55,262 bases of DNA, from contig CAJTVA010000006.1 in the NCBI GenBank assembly GCA_910579585.1, forward strand, positions 1 to 55,262, read 5' to 3'. Of this stretch, positions 33,158 to 40,775 are shown one piece after another (the first letter of the stretch is position 1; each line of letters begins with the position of its first letter). A program made the translations under genes and the position numbers. Under the pieces are notes generated by a model that saw only the letters and a list, made by a program, of their open reading frames with translations, was not told the DNA's origin and did no database searches. This DNA comes from an uncultured Christensenella sp. GTDB taxonomy: Bacteria; Bacillota; Clostridia; Christensenellales; Borkfalkiaceae.

Positions 33158-33433
33158 TTATTCGGTTTTCTTTTTATCGACTTCCTCAAAACCGAAAAAA
33201 TCGTCATACCCGTCCTTTAACTTTGCAAAGTCGGTGTCGTGTCGGGCTAATAATTCTTCATATCCCGCTTGTATTAGCTCTACCTTTGTGTAGCCGTATC
33301 TTTTCAAAAATTCGTTAATTTTCTCGGCTTTCTCTCTCGGCATGCTCGTTCCCCAAATCATACATTTGGCTTTTCTTTCTTCTTTGTGTTTATCCTCGTA
33401 ACGCTTGTCTTTTACCTTTCTGCTGTTTTCCAT
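33158..33433 (-). CDS. small hypothetical protein of the mobile element
   Basis: A 91-aa highly charged, helical protein (MENSRKVKDKRYEDKHKEE...). The centre, EKINEFLKRYGYTKVELIQ, could belong to a small DNA-binding or relaxosome accessory protein, but I do not recognise a family. GGAGG lies 7 nt before the ATG. It sits between relaxase and recombinase, with its own promoter and a palindrome upstream. Confidence 0.7.
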   Translation of the reverse strand: MENSRKVKDKRYEDKHKEERKAKCMIWGTSMPREKAEKINEFLKRYGYTKVELIQAGYEELLARHDTDFAKLKDGYDDFFGFEEVDKKKTE

Positions 33434-33459
33434 AACCCAACCTCCGTGAAATATATTAG

Positions 33460-33510
33460 TCGTATTTATACGATTTACTATATCTTATCACTTTTGGCTT
33501 TTGGAGTCAA
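33460..33510 (-). promoter_or_regulatory. promoter and palindromic operator upstream of 33158-33433
   Basis: On the minus strand TTGACT (33505-33510), 17-nt spacer, TAAGAT (33482-33487). The palindrome TCGTATTTATACGA (33460-33473) follows at the start-site region. AGTCGTAT recurs inverted at about 33526-33533, suggesting a second binding half. Confidence 0.55.
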
Positions 33511-33554
33511 GCGTTTATCTGATGTTAATACGACTTTGGCTTATTTTTTACATA

Positions 33555-34895
33555 TTACTTCCCCCAATTCCAATTGTTGTTTGTCGACTTCGGTTGTTCT
33601 TCCTGTGGACGATTTTCCTTTTCGTACTCCTCTTGCATTTCTTCTTCAATCTCGCGTAGCCTGTTATGGTAAGTTGTCGTTTCGGACGAGAATAATTCCG
33701 CTACCGAGCCGAATAGTCCGTCCATGATACCGCGCACTTTCCGTGATGAGATTGCAAGCCGACGTTTTAGGTTTTTATCGTTCGTCTTATACTTCCTTTG
33801 TGGATTACGTTTATACGTTTCCCTTTGTATCTCGCGTACCTTTTTGAGAACGATATTGCCGAGTCGCCTACGGTAGTCCCACTCCAATCTTTCTATGGTA
33901 TGGATACTCTTTACTCCGTCCTCGTCTGCCTTGTTTGGTATGCGCTCCATAAACAGCCTTTCCGTTGTAAGACGCGATTTATAGTAGTTGCCCATTATAC
34001 CTTTCAACTTTTGTTCTTTCTCACGAAGCTCTTTACGGAAAGCGTGGTCGTCTTCGCGTGTTTTATCGTCCAGATCAATGAGCCACTCCGCGACTAAATC
34101 TATCTTCGGACGATGCTCGGCTATCTCTTTGCTTCCATACCATAACGGTTTGTCTTTGGGCAGTTCGTCCGCAAGCTCTTTCAGCCATCGGCGTAGCCTA
34201 TCGTTCAGATGTGCGACGTCGTATTCATTGCTCGTTCGGGTGAGTTCTTCAATTACCTTTTTCCGTTTCCTTGCAAAGTCGTCGTCGATTGTATAGGCGT
34301 TCAATCGCTCGGTCATTTTGTCTATTACGTCAAGCGGTATTTTGCCTTTCGCTCGGTACTTATACCCTGCCGCTCGTTGATTCTTTACTTTCGGCTCTTT
34401 CTCCCAAAAGACGTAATGAATATGCAAGTGTTCTGGACGGTCTAAATGCAATGCGCACAATAAGTCCATATTGTCGGGTTTGAAGCCCACGTCCTTAAAA
34501 AATTGCCCGAAGGTTTGTTTTATGAGCGCGATACACTTTTCGGGATCGTCTATCTTTTCCGAGTTTTCTTTATTGAATGAGATAAACCCGTGCCAAATAT
34601 TCTTTTCGCCCGTTTGCGCTCGCCGCTTCATTTCTTTTACTTGTTCTTTCGTGAGCATACCGTCTTGGTTGAATACTCCCGTACTCTTTTGCAAGTATTC
34701 GAGCATTGTAAATTTCTTCGCCTCCTCGCCGTATATCTTACCTTCCGTCGTTATGTACTTGTAGATATTGTCCGCGCCGGACATATCGTAGAAAGCACGT
34801 TGCTTTTCGTGTTTGGCTCTCTCGTCTGCCGTTGCATTTTTGGGCAGTCTATACGGTGTGTAGGCTATATCGAATATTACCGGTTGTGTTCCTAT
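33555..34895 (-). CDS. MobL-type relaxase (likely ATA start)
   Basis: Nicks DNA at oriT and leads transfer. The metal-binding relaxase motif is LHLDRPEHLHIHYVF near residue 155. The first ATG gives 409 aa from 34784, but the frame stays open upstream and reads GTQPVIFDIAYTPYRLPKN then ATADERAKHEKQRAFYD, a plausible family N-terminus. GGGAGG lies 10 nt before an ATA codon at 34893-34895, and no ATG, GTG or TTG exists between. Either ATA is used or an ATG was mutated and the protein is N-terminally truncated. It gives 446 aa from ATA. Confidence 0.85.
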   Translation of the reverse strand: MGTQPVIFDIAYTPYRLPKNATADERAKHEKQRAFYDMSGADNIYKYITTEGKIYGEEAKKFTMLEYLQKSTGVFNQDGMLTKEQVKEMKRRAQTGEKNIWHGFISFNKENSEKIDDPEKCIALIKQTFGQFFKDVGFKPDNMDLLCALHLDRPEHLHIHYVFWEKEPKVKNQRAAGYKYRAKGKIPLDVIDKMTERLNAYTIDDDFARKRKKVIEELTRTSNEYDVAHLNDRLRRWLKELADELPKDKPLWYGSKEIAEHRPKIDLVAEWLIDLDDKTREDDHAFRKELREKEQKLKGIMGNYYKSRLTTERLFMERIPNKADEDGVKSIHTIERLEWDYRRRLGNIVLKKVREIQRETYKRNPQRKYKTNDKNLKRRLAISSRKVRGIMDGLFGSVAELFSSETTTYHNRLREIEEEMQEEYEKENRPQEEQPKSTNNNWNWGK

Positions 34896-34927
34896 TGTTT
34901 TCGTTCCTCCCGTGGTCGTAATTTCTT

Positions 34928-35138
34928 TGCGGCGTAGCCGCGCTAAGGTGGGTATCCTCGTCAGCGCAAACTATGCTTTCAGCCGTTCGCCTTCGCAAAC
35001 GGCTATTCTCGCTTCGTTCCGCTTCCTATTCCGTAAAAATCTTTTTTTGAAATATTTTTATGGAATACAATATGGTGGGTATCCCACATATTATCGCCGC
35101 TTGCGGCGATATGTTTTACAGTCTTAAAACTGTAAAAC
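34928..35138. other. candidate origin of transfer (oriT), hairpin cluster
   Basis: The 302-bp gap upstream of the relaxase is dense in inverted repeats: GCGGC-GTA-GCCGC (34930-34942), AGCCGTT/AACGGCT (34981-35004), GTGGG-TAT-CCCAC (35075-35087), TATCGCCGC-TT-GCGGCGATA (35092-35111, perfect) and GTTTTACAGT/ACTGTAAAAC (35113-35138, perfect). Clustered hairpins directly upstream of a relaxase gene are the usual setting of oriT. No nic consensus was recognised. Confidence 0.5.
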
Positions 35139-35197
35139 CTTAGCCTGCTTCCTTTTTGCCTTATATTGCTCCCTATTTGCTTCCGCTTTTGCTCCGT

Positions 35198-35908
35198 CTA
35201 CACATCTTTTACGATTTCCTTGTAGTGGGTTAAAAGCTGATACAAGCTGTTACACCTTTTCCATCGCGGCTGTCTGTCCATACCGATATCCAACCACGCC
35301 CAATCTATGCCTTTGAGTAGGTGTTGCCGCGAAGCATACAAATCGTTTTGCACGTTCGGGTGCATACTCATAAATTCTTCAAAAGACACGCCGCATTCCG
35401 TTTTCGTAGCCGTTTCCACTTGCTCGTCCGTTACCTTTATGCGCTCTTGCTTACCGCCTATCGAGCCGATTGTTTTACGTTTGCGCGACAGTTCCAATTT
35501 CCGTTTGGCAAGTGCGAAGTATGCGTCTACGGGCGATTTCAATTTCCTTTCCGTGCCGTTGAACATATACTCGCATATAGCTTTAACGTACTGTCCGCTC
35601 TCCGCTTCGGTCATAAGTTTGATTGCCTTGTAATAAGTATCCACGAACGTAAAGTGCCGCATCTTACTGTTGAGATTTTTCGATTTTTTGCCGCTCATTT
35701 CGATTTGTTTATCTTCTTCCAACAAGTCCACGATATTGCTCCAAAAGAAGTTTTCCCTATCGTCCTGTGGCTCGGTTACGGTTTCGCTTGTGAACATATA
35801 CAGACAAATATTCCTCACCAACCTTCCCGCCGAAGCGTCGCCCGATTGCCGCATTAAGTCCCAATACAAATCATAGAAAGTGAATTGCTTTAATTGTTTT
35901 TGTTCCAT
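35198..35908 (-). CDS. DUF6291-like protein with duplicated domain
   Basis: A 236-aa protein made of two related repeats: FTFYDLYWDLM...AGRLVRNICLYMF (residues about 8-40) and FTFVDTYYKAI...SGQYVKAICEYMF (about 85-120). The shared pattern FTFxDxY, then GxxVxxICxYMF, fits DUF6291, a family seen in phage and mobile-element replication modules (recalled, not searched). The C-terminal 60 residues are unlike it. GGAGG precedes the ATG. It lies next to the candidate oriT. Confidence 0.7.
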   Translation of the reverse strand: MEQKQLKQFTFYDLYWDLMRQSGDASAGRLVRNICLYMFTSETVTEPQDDRENFFWSNIVDLLEEDKQIEMSGKKSKNLNSKMRHFTFVDTYYKAIKLMTEAESGQYVKAICEYMFNGTERKLKSPVDAYFALAKRKLELSRKRKTIGSIGGKQERIKVTDEQVETATKTECGVSFEEFMSMHPNVQNDLYASRQHLLKGIDWAWLDIGMDRQPRWKRCNSLYQLLTHYKEIVKDV

Positions 35909-36353
35909 TGTTCCTCCGTTATTTTTTTATTTGTCGCAAGCATTTTAAGACCGCTTGCAAATCTTGTTAATAGCGCATACGCACCACCTCCTTTGCGGCA
36001 TAGTTTAATTGCCTTCCACTTACTAACACTAAATTTCACCCCTACTTACAGGGAATTTTGAAAAACTTTTTTCATACCCCTCCATATTAACAAGGACACA
36101 AGTTTTGAAAAGTTCGGGGTCTGATGAAAAATTCCCTTCTCTTATCCAAGCACACTTATCTCGAAAATATTTACCCCACTACTATAAAGCGGTTGAAACA
36201 CACAAAAGTTGACGGTCTTTGCAAAATTTTTTGTGCAAAAAAGGAAAGTCCGATTTTACAAACTTTCCTCTACCGTTGCTATTCAGTTGTATTATAGGCT
36301 CTACATATCAAGCGAATAAAACGCCGTAATTATTCCTTTCTCGTAAAAATCGT
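35909..36353. other. 445-bp noncoding stretch of the mobile element
   Basis: No gene of normal size. It contains a three-codon reading (ATG CGC TAT TAA, 35978 down to 35967, minus strand) behind AAAGGAGG, a hairpin GCAAGC/GCTTGC (35936-35958) between it and the DUF6291-like gene, and a long imperfect inverted repeat (AGGGAATTTT...ACCCC at 36050-36080 with GGGGT...AAATTCCCT at 36116-36137). It could hold replication or leader-control sequence; nothing decisive is visible. Confidence 0.4.
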
Positions 36354-37220
36354 TTATCCTATCCCGAAAAACCGCTCGAAGAACGCGAGTAATCTTTGTA
36401 TGATGCTCTCTTTCTTCTTTTCGCGTCCGCCACCGAATCTCGACATAGGCGGCATTATTTTGTCTATATCCGTCCCCGTCGTTTTCATTACGCCGTCGCG
36501 GAAAGAATACTCCACAAACTTTCGCGTTTCGTCGTTCTTCAATTTTTCTTCCGCTATGATAGCCGCAAGCTCTTCCTCTTTCTTTTTTACTACAAACTCT
36601 TTCCATTCCAAAAGTACGTCGTCCACGTCGTTTATTCCGGCGATAAAGTTTTGTATAAGCGACTTTTTGCTCCGCAATTCCAAACTCGAATCGACAGCCT
36701 TGTTTATCGTGATAAGCAATTCTTTATCCGATTTGTGTCCGTCGTGATATTTCTCTACAAGCAAAAGTATGTAGTCGATATTGATCTCGATTTGTTTTAT
36801 TAGCTCCACTTCGAAAACTATATCGTCAGTTATATCTTCCTTTTCGTGTTCCTTTCTGCGATTGCGCCACTCGTCGTACAAATCGTTATATCGTCCTTGA
36901 TAATCCTGCATTTCGCGCTCGGAAAGAATTTCGTTGCCCGCAAAATCGTCGAACGACGAAAGTAGATTGCGCATACGCAAGATAGCCCCGAACAAGCCTA
37001 TAAATGCCTTTTGTGCGCTCTCGCCTATTATTTGCGGCTCGGTCAAAGGATATTTGCTTTGCAATTCGTCAATCAAATCGACATACACTGCCTTGCCGTC
37101 ATAACCGTAATAATATTCTTTGTACCCTTTGAGAACGCATATCCCGCCCGCTTCTTTATCTCCGAACAGCGATACCGCGTCGTCGGTGCGCTTTTGTAGA
37201 TTACGGAAACATACAATTAA
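36354..37220 (-). pseudogene. type I restriction endonuclease subunit R, C-terminal remnant
   Basis: Residues homologous to the last 290 aa of HsdR: FRNLQKRTDDAVSLFGDKEA, FGAILRMRNLLSSFDDFAGN, DIVFEVELIKQIEINIDYIL and the terminal GTDIDKIMPPMSRFGGG...FFERFFGIG. These belong to the EcoR124-type C-terminal domain. The nuclease and helicase domains (about 700 residues) are absent, and no hsdM or hsdS is nearby. The open frame runs on to an ATG at 37277, but the first 18 codons are not HsdR-like. Restriction activity is not expected. Confidence 0.8.
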
Positions 37221-37316
37221 GTCAACTTGAAGTATTATGGTCTCAGCTTGCAGGTATTGACGAAAAGTATTTGCCATTGATTTCTGCGATTGTTAAAGAG
37301 ATTAAAAATATTGATT
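37216..37316 (+). pseudogene. 3' fragment of an unknown gene at the element's right edge
   Basis: The plus strand reads QLEVLWSQLAGIDEKYLPLI then SAIVKEIKNID and stops at TAG (37314-37316), convincing coding composition but with no start. It faces the HsdR remnant head-on and begins where HsdR similarity ends, so it may be the tail of a chromosomal gene cut by the element. Confidence 0.4.
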
Positions 37317-37334
37317 AGAGTTGAAGCACGTTTA

Positions 37335-37366
37335 AAGCGCCGCCCGTCACGGGCGGCGCTTGCTCC
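37335..37366 (-). terminator. intrinsic terminator of the rhamnose operon
   Basis: AAGCGCCGCCCG and CGGGCGGCGCTT form a perfect 12-bp stem (37335-37346 with 37350-37361) with a 3-nt loop. On the minus strand it is followed by TTTAAAC. It lies 17 bp past the rhaD stop. Confidence 0.8.
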
Positions 37367-37377
37367 TATATGATATG

Positions 37378-38205
37378 TCATAAATTCAAAAAATCTTTTC
37401 TGTAATCTAGCCCGAAGAGTTTTACAAGCTTTACCATATCCTCGTCCTTAATGGTGTTTACGCGGGGTAAGTGCGCCGTAAGCATGTAGATTTGCGCCGC
37501 CTTTTCAACCGTCTCTATAAGTCCAAACGTTTCGTCCATTGTCTTACCCGCGCCGTATATGCCGTGCATTGCCCAGATTACAAGGCGGAACTCCTCCATC
37601 TTCTTAGCGGTTGCCTTGCCTATCCCGTTCGTCCCGCAAAGCATCCACGGAAGTATTCCCACGCCGTCGGGGAATACCGCTATGCATTCCGTGCACATTT
37701 CCCAAAGCGTATGCGTGAACTTCTTCTCGTCCAGCTCGTGTACGAAATTCATTGCAAGCGTATGCGTCGGGTGGGAGTGCATTACTACTCTGTTCTCGGG
37801 GTCGACTTTAAGTCTTGACATATGGCACATCAAATGCGCGGGCAGTTCGCTTGTTGTACGTCCGCCGTCCTTGTAGCCCCACAAAAGCTCTACGCCGTTC
37901 TTTGCTATGCGCACTATCCCTAAATTTGTTTCGGGGTCGTCCTCAACATTCTTAAAGTATTTGCCCGTGCCCGTCACTATAAAGATTTTACCCAATAGCG
38001 GACTTACGTCGAACTCCGCTTCGTTCACTCCCATTAACGGTATTGTGCGGATTACTTTGTTTAAGTCTATATATTCCGTCACTTCTTTTTCGTTTAACAG
38101 ATAGCTTATGTTCCCGCCGTTTCTTTCGTCCCAGCCCAAGCGGTACATATTTGCAGTAGTCTTGCACATTTCCTTTACGAACGGCGCAGTCATTATATCT
38201 TTCAT
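37378..38205 (-). CDS. rhaD: rhamnulose-1-phosphate aldolase
   Basis: Splits L-rhamnulose-1-phosphate into dihydroxyacetone phosphate and L-lactaldehyde. This 275-aa class II aldolase has GGNISYLL near residue 30, the zinc ligands in MHSHPTHTLAMNF near 140, and a further His in WAMHGIYGAG near 210. The start at 38205 overlaps the rhaA stop as ATGA, and gives the length known for RhaD; the longer open frame lies within rhaA. Last gene of the operon. Confidence 0.95.
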   Translation of the reverse strand: MKDIMTAPFVKEMCKTTANMYRLGWDERNGGNISYLLNEKEVTEYIDLNKVIRTIPLMGVNEAEFDVSPLLGKIFIVTGTGKYFKNVEDDPETNLGIVRIAKNGVELLWGYKDGGRTTSELPAHLMCHMSRLKVDPENRVVMHSHPTHTLAMNFVHELDEKKFTHTLWEMCTECIAVFPDGVGILPWMLCGTNGIGKATAKKMEEFRLVIWAMHGIYGAGKTMDETFGLIETVEKAAQIYMLTAHLPRVNTIKDEDMVKLVKLFGLDYRKDFLNL

Positions 38206-39428
38206 CTCTTGCTCAAAACCTCTTTTTCGTATTCTTTTATATCGGTTAAATAGTCCTCGCTTAACCCTTCTCTTTTCAGATATTCTTTCCATACCGCGCC
38301 GAAGGGCATTGTCTTGTATTCTTCCTGCTTTACCATAAGCGTTGTATACTCCGCTTTGTCCTGTAACTTTTTGAGTTCAGCGTGGTTAGTGAGCAGTGCA
38401 TACAAAAGAGCCTTCTGCATTGCGCGTTGTCCCGTCACCCACGCGGACAGGCGGTTTATACTCGCGTCGAAATAGTCCAGACCTATTAGCACTTTATCCG
38501 TCGCGTCGTTTCTTACTATTTCCTTTGCTATCTCTTTCAGCTCGTCCTCGAACAATACTACGTGGTCGCTGTCCCACCGAACGCCGCGCGTCACGTGCAG
38601 CGCCACCTTGTCATAGAAAGCCAAAAGCGCGGGGATTTTATCCGAGACGTATTCCATGGGGTGATAGTGTCCGTTGTCCAAAAGGCAGCAGATATTGTTC
38701 TTTGCGGCGTAGTTCTGATAGAACTCGTTGCTGCCCACCGTGTAGCTTTCAACGCCTATTCCGAACACCTTGCTTTCAACCGCGACGATTACTTTGCTTC
38801 TGGCGTAACCGCAGGCGAGTATTTCGTCCAGACTCTTCTTTAACCTCAGTCTCGGCGTGAGTCTGTCCGCGGGCACGTCCTTATATCCGTCCGGTATCCA
38901 GATATTAACAAGGCATGGCTTGCCGAACTCGGACGCAAAGTGTTCCGCTATATGTAAGCACGCTATACTATGATTTACCCAAAACTTACGAATATTCTCG
39001 TCGGGGCTGGACAGTGTCAGCCCGTCCTTTACGTTTTTATGCGAAAACATGGTGGGGTTGAAGTCTATTCCGTCCAACCCGAGCTCCTTGGCAAACTTCA
39101 CCCACGATGCAAAGTGTTGCGGTTCGTATTTATCCCTGTCCGCCGCCGCGCCGACCGCGTAGCTTGCGTGCAGGTTCAACCGCTTTTTGCCCGGCATCAT
39201 TGAAAACGCCTTTGTTATATCCGCTTTCAATTCCTCGAAGTTTCTCGCTCTGCCCGGGTAGTTACCCGTCGTCTGTATGCCGCCACTTAATTCTCCGCCG
39301 CCGTCCAGACCCGCAACGTCGTCGCCCTGCCAACAGTGGATTGACACAGGTATTTCTTTTAGTTTAGATATCGCCTTTTCCGTATCCACGCCGTGTTTTG
39401 CGTACTCCGCTTTTGCCGAATTATACAT
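38202..39428 (-). CDS. rhaA: L-rhamnose isomerase
   Basis: Interconverts L-rhamnose and L-rhamnulose. This 408-aa TIM-barrel enzyme is close to the usual 419. Conserved pieces in order are VSIHCWQGDDVAG near residue 31, WIPDGYKD mid-protein, ESKVFGIGVESYTVGS with a metal-ligand Glu, LLDNGHYHP and HVTRGVRWDSDHV with metal ligands. It overlaps rhaB at its start by 8 bp and rhaD at its end by 4 bp, indicating coupled translation. Confidence 0.96.
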   Translation of the reverse strand: MYNSAKAEYAKHGVDTEKAISKLKEIPVSIHCWQGDDVAGLDGGGELSGGIQTTGNYPGRARNFEELKADITKAFSMMPGKKRLNLHASYAVGAAADRDKYEPQHFASWVKFAKELGLDGIDFNPTMFSHKNVKDGLTLSSPDENIRKFWVNHSIACLHIAEHFASEFGKPCLVNIWIPDGYKDVPADRLTPRLRLKKSLDEILACGYARSKVIVAVESKVFGIGVESYTVGSNEFYQNYAAKNNICCLLDNGHYHPMEYVSDKIPALLAFYDKVALHVTRGVRWDSDHVVLFEDELKEIAKEIVRNDATDKVLIGLDYFDASINRLSAWVTGQRAMQKALLYALLTNHAELKKLQDKAEYTTLMVKQEEYKTMPFGAVWKEYLKREGLSEDYLTDIKEYEKEVLSKR

Positions 39429-40731
39429 TATCTTCGCTCCTTTTTATTTGTGCTTTTATATTCCCTATCGCGCTTGCTTCTATCGGCAACGCAACTACTT
39501 TAATTTTGCATATCTCTTCCGTTAAGCGGTTTAAAAACTTGTTCTTCGCGCCGCCGCCAACTATATACAGCTTATCAAACTCCGCGCCCGTGTTTGCCTT
39601 TAATTCTTCCAAAGCCCGTTTATAGCTCTGCGCAAGACTTATATACGCACAACGGAAATAATCCGCTTCTGATTGCGGCTTGCATTTGAGCGCGCCGTCA
39701 AACGCTTCTTTCATACTTTTCGGCGCAAGGAACGAATTGTCGTTGACATCAACGTAAGCGTTGAACGTGCTTTGCCGTGCTTGCTCTACTATCTGCTGGA
39801 ACGGTTTGTCGGGACATAGCTCGCCGCGCAGACGGTTGACGACCCACATACCCATAATGTTCTTTTGGTATCTGACGTAACCCACGCCGCCCTCGTTTGA
39901 GTAGTTCGCCCTTCGGCTCTTTTCGTCCGTAATAGCTTGCGGCACTTTCAAGCCCAACAGCGACCACGTTCCGCTCGATATATAAGGACTGTTTCCGGTC
40001 ATAGCTATGCCTTCGACTGCGCTCGCCGTATCGTGACTTGCACATAAAACGACTTCCGTTTGACCGCCGACCGCCCAAGCGATTTCGGGCAATAACAATC
40101 CGACCCTCGTTCCCGACTGATAAAGTTGACCGAATAACCTTGTCGGCAGACCTAACGCAGATAAAATATCTTTGTCGTATTCTTTCGTTTCTGCATTTAC
40201 CAGCCCCGTCGTCGTCGCGTTGGTATATTCGTGCATCTTCACGCCCGTAAGCAAGTAGTTGAGATATTCGGGTATCATCAAAAAATCATTGGCCCTATCC
40301 AATCTACCCCGCTTCATATCGTCATAGAGTTGATAGACGGTGTTAAACGGTTGAAACTGTATGCCCGTTCTGCGATACAACTCTTCGAAAGACATCTTCC
40401 CGTGGACTTCGTCTATAACCGTCTCCGCGCGACTGTCCCTATATGCAAAACACGGACTCAGGGAGCGAATGCGGTTTACCAACACATAATCCACACCCCA
40501 AGTGTCAATCGCAAGAGATTTGATTTGTCCGTACTTCTTTATTGCGGCTTTAATGCCTTTTTTAACGTTTTCGAAAAGACTGTCAGTATCCCACACAAGA
40601 CAGTTATTCTGCCTTTTCGTGCCGTTCGGGAAACGAAAAACCTCGTCGGTTTTTATTTCGTTATTTTCACGCCAACCGACGATATGCCGCCCGCTCGACG
40701 CACCTATATCTATTGCCAAGTAATATTCCAT
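39421..40731 (-). CDS. rhaB: rhamnulokinase
   Basis: Phosphorylates L-rhamnulose at C1. This 436-aa FGGY-family kinase has YLAIDIGASSGRHIVG at the N-terminus (phosphate loop 1), WGVDYVLV near residue 80, and VGGGAKNKFLNRL near 395 (adenosine-binding). The ATG at 40731 starts the conserved domain; an in-frame GTG four codons earlier is also possible, and neither has a strong ribosome binding site, so it may depend on read-through from the rhamnosidase gene 45 bp upstream. Confidence 0.95.
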   Translation of the reverse strand: MEYYLAIDIGASSGRHIVGWRENNEIKTDEVFRFPNGTKRQNNCLVWDTDSLFENVKKGIKAAIKKYGQIKSLAIDTWGVDYVLVNRIRSLSPCFAYRDSRAETVIDEVHGKMSFEELYRRTGIQFQPFNTVYQLYDDMKRGRLDRANDFLMIPEYLNYLLTGVKMHEYTNATTTGLVNAETKEYDKDILSALGLPTRLFGQLYQSGTRVGLLLPEIAWAVGGQTEVVLCASHDTASAVEGIAMTGNSPYISSGTWSLLGLKVPQAITDEKSRRANYSNEGGVGYVRYQKNIMGMWVVNRLRGELCPDKPFQQIVEQARQSTFNAYVDVNDNSFLAPKSMKEAFDGALKCKPQSEADYFRCAYISLAQSYKRALEELKANTGAEFDKLYIVGGGAKNKFLNRLTEEICKIKVVALPIEASAIGNIKAQIKRSEDNV

Positions 40732-40775
40732 ATTCCACAACACATTAAGCTTTTTACACCACTATATTTTTGCAG

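Larger units (their letters stand above)
31244..37220. mobile_element. integrative mobilizable element with serine recombinase and MobL relaxase
   Basis: A block of mobile-DNA genes interrupting sugar metabolism genes: large serine recombinase at the left edge, a decayed small gene, a small accessory protein, MobL-type relaxase, hairpin-rich candidate oriT, DUF6291-like protein and an HsdR remnant. No type IV secretion genes are present, so it would need a helper to transfer. The left edge overlaps lysR at 31244-31251. The right edge is placed near 37220, where HsdR similarity stops and a plus-strand gene fragment begins. ATACAAT occurs at both edges (31246-31252 and about 37209-37215), a weak candidate core. 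Confidence 0.6.

Noticed and set aside
36354..37277. Functional restriction enzyme
   Set aside because: Nuclease and helicase motifs are absent; only the C-terminal domain remains.
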